From contig DDEP01000105.1 in the NCBI GenBank assembly GCA_002336465.1, positions 1-7,924 on the forward strand: 7,924 nucleotides of DNA, in the 5' to 3' direction. Made by a program: the position numbers and the translations under genes. The stretch comes from Pedobacter sp. UBA1951 (GTDB lineage: Bacteria; Bacteroidota; Bacteroidia; Sphingobacteriales; Sphingobacteriaceae). Below are positions 5,865 through 7,924 of the stretch, piece after piece. A model generated the notes under the pieces. That model did no database searches and was not told the DNA's origin. It was given only the letters and a program-made list of their open reading frames with translations. Position 1 is the first letter of the stretch. Each line of letters begins with the position of its first letter.

Positions 5865-6392
5865 ATGAGACACGGAAAGAAAGTTAACCATTTAGGCAGA
5901 ACTGCATCGCACAGAAAAGCGATGTTAGCAAACATGGCCTCTTCGTTAATTAAACACAAAAGAATTACAACTACATTAGCTAAAGCGAAAGCTTTACGTG
6001 TATATGTAGAGCCGATCATTACAAAATCTAAAAACGATACTACTCACTCACGTCGTACAGTTTTTGCTTATTTACAAGATAAAGAAAGCGTAACTGAATT
6101 ATTCCGCGACATTGCGGCTAAAGTAGCAAATCGTCCAGGTGGTTATACTCGTATCATCAAATTAAACAATCGTTTAGGTGATAATGCTGAAATGGCTTTA
6201 ATCGAACTTGTTGATTACAACGAAGTTTACGGTAAAAATGCTTCGGCAGAAGAGAAGAAAACTACACGTAGAGGTAGAAGTAAGTCTTCAGCAAAAAAAG
6301 CTGATGCTCCTGCTACTGAAGCAAAAGTTGAAGAGACTCCTGCTGTTGAAGAAGCTCCAGCAGCTGATACTACTGAAGAAGAAGCAAAATAA
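5865..6392 (+). CDS. rplQ: 50S ribosomal protein L17 (bL17) with charged C-terminal tail
   Basis: L17 sits near the polypeptide exit tunnel of the large subunit. Residues 1-120 are the full conserved core: MRHGKKVNHLGRTASHRKAM, then LIKHKRITTTLAKAKALR (about 28-45), VEPIITKSK (48-56), RPGGYTRIIKLNNRLGDNAEMA (90-111) and the ELVDYN end. Beyond it is an extra tail (about 124-175) of low complexity. It has a basic patch at 131-145 (KKTTRRGRSKSSAKK) and then an Ala/Pro/Glu-rich acidic stretch to the end. The E. coli protein is about 127 residues, so roughly 50 are added. Tails of this kind are common in Bacteroidota L17, so it is unlikely to be an error. It is the last gene of the cluster. Confidence 0.97.
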   Translation: MRHGKKVNHLGRTASHRKAMLANMASSLIKHKRITTTLAKAKALRVYVEPIITKSKNDTTHSRRTVFAYLQDKESVTELFRDIAAKVANRPGGYTRIIKLNNRLGDNAEMALIELVDYNEVYGKNASAEEKKTTRRGRSKSSAKKADAPATEAKVEETPAVEEAPAADTTEEEAK

Positions 6393-6427
6393 TTCTTTAG
6401 ATATCAGTAGAAAAAATCTTATACAAG

Positions 6428-6463
6428 AAAGCCCTTTAGTTTTACTAAGGGGCTTTTGCTTTT
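6428..6463 (+). terminator. Strong intrinsic terminator closing the ribosomal cluster
   Basis: AAAGCCCTTTAGT (6428-6440) pairs with ACTAAGGGGCTTT (6444-6456) along 13 pairs, with a single G-U and a TTT loop. It is followed by a T-rich tail (TTTTGCTTTT, 6454-6463). It begins 35 bases after the rplQ stop and precedes an unrelated gene, so it is the likely end of the operon. Confidence 0.88.
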
Positions 6464-6486
6464 AAAAAAGTGAATTCTCAACTTTG
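6455..6486 (+). promoter_or_regulatory. Candidate promoter for the methyltransferase gene
   Basis: TTTG (6455-6458) and CAACTTTG (6479-6486) are spaced by 20 bases. This fits the Bacteroidota -33 TTTG / -7 TAnnTTTG pattern with one mismatch, C for T, at the first -7 position. The -33 box lies in the tail of the preceding terminator. Initiation 5-8 bases past the -7 box would be at about 6491-6494, almost on the start codon at 6495, so the mRNA could be nearly leaderless. Confidence 0.5.
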
Positions 6487-6494
6487 TAATTGAT

Positions 6495-7685
6495 ATGATA
6501 AATAATCCTAACTTAATATCCTTCATACAGCAGCTTGAACAAGCTTTGATGAATAAGCACTTTGTTAAGCTTTCATTAGGGAATTACAAGGGCGCAGAAG
6601 ATAATCTTAAAAATATCTATATTAAACCTGTTCTGATTAAGAAAACTGAGAAGCTTTCTTTTACCTATCGTTATAAAACGAAGGATATTGCTAAGAATTA
6701 CGACCTAGATGAAGGTGTGAGCTTAATAGCCGATTACCTACAAAATGGTTTTAGAATAGCTACTTTATTTACCTCGCAAGAAGAAATTATAGGAGAATAT
6801 AATAACAAATATCTTTTTAAAGTTAGAAGCAAGGCTTTGGATAAGAATCTTGCCGCCAACTTATCACATGATAAAGAAAAAAAGAGGAAGATTGCAGAGA
6901 AAAGCAATTATTTACACGCTCTGGGGCTTACAGATAAAGATGGCAATGTTTTTAAAAATGCACAGGATAAGTATAAGCAGATTAACCATTTTATAGATAT
7001 TTTGCAATCTCTAACTAAAGATTTACCTGATAAAAGCATCGAAAAAGTTGTTGATATGGGCTCGGGTAAAGGTTATCTGACTTTTGCATTATACGATTAT
7101 CTTAAGCATAATTATAATAATGCTATCGATGTGAAAGGAGTTGAATTTAGGAAAGACTTAGTTGACCTATGTAACCAAATTGCTTTTGAAACTTCTTTTG
7201 ATGGCTTGAAATTTACTGAAGGCAGTATTCAGGACTTTGATCAGGCTCAAATAGACTTATTGATTGCTTTACATGCTTGTGATACGGCTACGGATGATGC
7301 CATTTATAAAGGAATTAAATCGAATGCAAACTTAATTGTAGTGGCTCCTTGTTGCCATAAGCAGATCAGAAGACAGATAGAAAAACACAAACCAGATGAA
7401 CATATCCAGTTTTTAACGCAATATGGCATTTTTCTGGAGAGACAAGCAGAAATGGTTACTGATGGTATCAGAACTTTGATTTTAGAATATTTCGGGTATA
7501 AAACCAAAGTTCTAGAATTTGTATCAGATGCTCATACACCTAAAAATGTATTGATAATTGGCATTAAGAAAAAAGATAGAGATATGAAAAGCAAAGAAGG
7601 CATCCTTCAAAAAATTAAAGAAGCAAAATCTTTTTTTGGCATAGAATATCATTATCTAGAGAAACTGTTGGAATTTCATCATTAA
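6495..7685 (+). CDS. Class I SAM-dependent methyltransferase, Methyltransf_32-like, substrate unknown
   Basis: The 396-residue product is a predicted cytosolic methyltransferase. The N-terminal part (about 1-135) is family-specific, with FVKLSLGNYKG (23-33) and LSFTYRYKTKDI (54-65). A charged linker containing SHDKEKKRKI (124-133) leads to a Rossmann-type SAM-binding domain. That domain has motif I VDMGSGKGYLTF (186-197), an acidic residue E217 in GVEFRKDL suited to hold the SAM ribose, and the block LLIALHACDTATDDAI (255-270), followed by APCCHKQIRRQ (284-294). The HACD...PCCH combination is typical of the Methyltransf_32 group, which includes eukaryotic METTL25/GSTCD-like proteins. PCCHKQ may shape the active site. 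The first Met is preferred over M19 because residues before M19 look like family sequence. It has its own likely promoter after the cluster terminator. The substrate (RNA or protein) cannot be told from sequence. Confidence 0.85.
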   Translation: MINNPNLISFIQQLEQALMNKHFVKLSLGNYKGAEDNLKNIYIKPVLIKKTEKLSFTYRYKTKDIAKNYDLDEGVSLIADYLQNGFRIATLFTSQEEIIGEYNNKYLFKVRSKALDKNLAANLSHDKEKKRKIAEKSNYLHALGLTDKDGNVFKNAQDKYKQINHFIDILQSLTKDLPDKSIEKVVDMGSGKGYLTFALYDYLKHNYNNAIDVKGVEFRKDLVDLCNQIAFETSFDGLKFTEGSIQDFDQAQIDLLIALHACDTATDDAIYKGIKSNANLIVVAPCCHKQIRRQIEKHKPDEHIQFLTQYGIFLERQAEMVTDGIRTLILEYFGYKTKVLEFVSDAHTPKNVLIIGIKKKDRDMKSKEGILQKIKEAKSFFGIEYHYLEKLLEFHH

Positions 7686-7701
7686 CATTTGCCAATGTTT
7701 T
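7684..7701 (+). terminator. Weak terminator-like hairpin at the methyltransferase stop codon
   Basis: AACATT (7684-7689) pairs with AATGTT (7694-7699) around TGCC, followed by two more T. The left arm overlaps the stop codon. The stem is short and AT-rich, so termination would be inefficient. A second hairpin (CTTAAAA 7721-7727 with TTTTAAG 7731-7737) lies just after but lacks a T-tract. Confidence 0.3.
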
Positions 7702-7899
7702 AATAGCAGTTCTTGAAGACCTTAAAAACCTTTTAAGCTAACTATTGATGTGCTTTCCTGTCATGCTGTCAGTTTCTTTGTAGGAAAATCAACCTATTTT
7801 TTCAGTAAAAATAGCGCTAAATCTGCCAAAACCCAATTGGCACATTGCTTGTTAATCTTGTGTAACGATCAATAAAAAGTAAAAAATATTAAAAATCAT
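7686..7899. other. Intergenic control region before dnaK
   Basis: These 214 bases hold no plausible gene. In order they contain the end hairpins of the methyltransferase gene, a direct repeat CTGTCA (7758-7763 and 7766-7771), an AT-rich hairpin (CTATTTTT 7794-7801 with AAAAATAG 7807-7814), an inverted repeat TGCCAA (7824-7829)/TTGGCA (7837-7842), a sigma54-like element, and an A-rich leader up to the dnaK start. No CIRCE element (TTAGCACTC and its complement) is seen. Confidence 0.7.
7838..7853 (+). promoter_or_regulatory. Sigma54-like -24/-12 element upstream of dnaK
   Basis: TGGCAC (7838-7843) and TTG (7849-7851) are spaced as in the sigma54 consensus TGGCACG-N4-TTGCW. The -24 GG is intact but the -12 GC reads GT, and the seventh base is A, not G. 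Initiation would be near 7863, leaving a leader of about 37 bases. A competing reading is a housekeeping -7 box TAATCTTG (7853-7860), one mismatch from TAnnTTTG, though it has no -33 partner. The match is seen and the factor is inferred. Confidence 0.4.
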
Positions 7900-7924
7900 A
7901 TGGGAAAAATAATTGGTATTGACT
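7900..7924 (+). CDS. dnaK: Start of molecular chaperone DnaK (Hsp70), truncated by window edge
   Basis: Only eight codons are present, reading MGKIIGID. This is the near-universal opening of DnaK, which continues LGTTNS in the phosphate-binding loop of the ATPase domain. DnaK is the cytosolic Hsp70 that binds exposed hydrophobic segments with DnaJ and GrpE. The start is preceded by an A-rich leader without a Shine-Dalgarno sequence. With so few residues the call rests on this signature and on the promoter-rich upstream region. Another actin-fold ATPase is possible but less likely. Confidence 0.82.

Noticed and set aside
6208..6465. Plus-strand open frame of 85 codons overlapping the rplQ tail and the terminator
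   Set aside because: Its Lys/Leu-rich product is a frame-shifted reading of the repetitive tail codons and it runs through the cluster terminator, so it is not a gene.
7304..7507. Reverse-strand open frame of 67 codons inside the methyltransferase gene
   Set aside because: It is antisense to the conserved PCCHKQ region and has no independent support.
7721..7737. CTTAAAA/TTTTAAG hairpin as terminator of the methyltransferase gene
   Set aside because: It pairs perfectly but is nearly all A-T and is followed by CTAACT, not a T-tract, so termination is not supported.
7794..7818. Heat-shock CIRCE operator before dnaK
   Set aside because: The hairpin CTATTTTT/AAAAATAG and the nearby AGCGCT palindrome do not match TTAGCACTC and its complement, and no CIRCE-like pair exists in the spacer.

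Overview
The window is a stretch of the conserved ribosomal-protein gene cluster of a Bacteroidota bacterium. The protein types point to the Sphingobacteriales/Pedobacter neighbourhood, but that is inferred from general resemblance and not from a search. The supporting signs are low GC, A-rich leaders with no Shine-Dalgarno sequence at any of the twelve starts, a TAnnTTTG-type -7 promoter box, a cysteine-poor L36, a zinc-free S4 and an L17 with a long charged tail. All genes lie on the + strand.

Layout: positions 53-2641 hold the end of the spc-type block, rplO-secY-map, with spacers of only 7-8 bases. A new promoter appears to lie before infA (about 2653-2668) inside a perfect 14-bp inverted repeat. 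Then infA and the very short rpmJ (2713-3049) run almost fused. The alpha-type block rpsM-rpsK-rpsD-rpoA-rplQ (3125-6392) follows, with wider spacers of 65-153 bases. All of these except rpsM/rpsK carry a clear RNA hairpin. A strong intrinsic terminator at 6428-6463 closes the cluster. Downstream are a stand-alone Methyltransf_32-like SAM-dependent methyltransferase (6495-7685), a 214-base noncoding stretch, and the first eight codons of dnaK (7900 to the edge).

How the genes work together: L15, L36, L17, S13, S11 and S4 build the two ribosomal subunits. IF-1 acts in initiation. SecY is the membrane pore and MetAP trims the start methionine of new proteins. RpoA nucleates RNA polymerase. The cluster therefore couples translation, transcription, secretion and N-terminal processing, as in most bacteria.

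I found no mobile element, CRISPR array, tRNA, phage gene or obviously new protein system. The unexplained content is in the spacers: an elaborate GC-rich hairpin before rpsM, a hairpin before rpsD, a repeated CCTGTAAAGG hairpin core on both sides of rpoA, the inverted repeat before infA, and a sigma54-like -24/-12 element with an upstream direct repeat before dnaK. These are candidates for attenuation or autoregulation that differ from the well-studied E. coli and Bacillus layouts.
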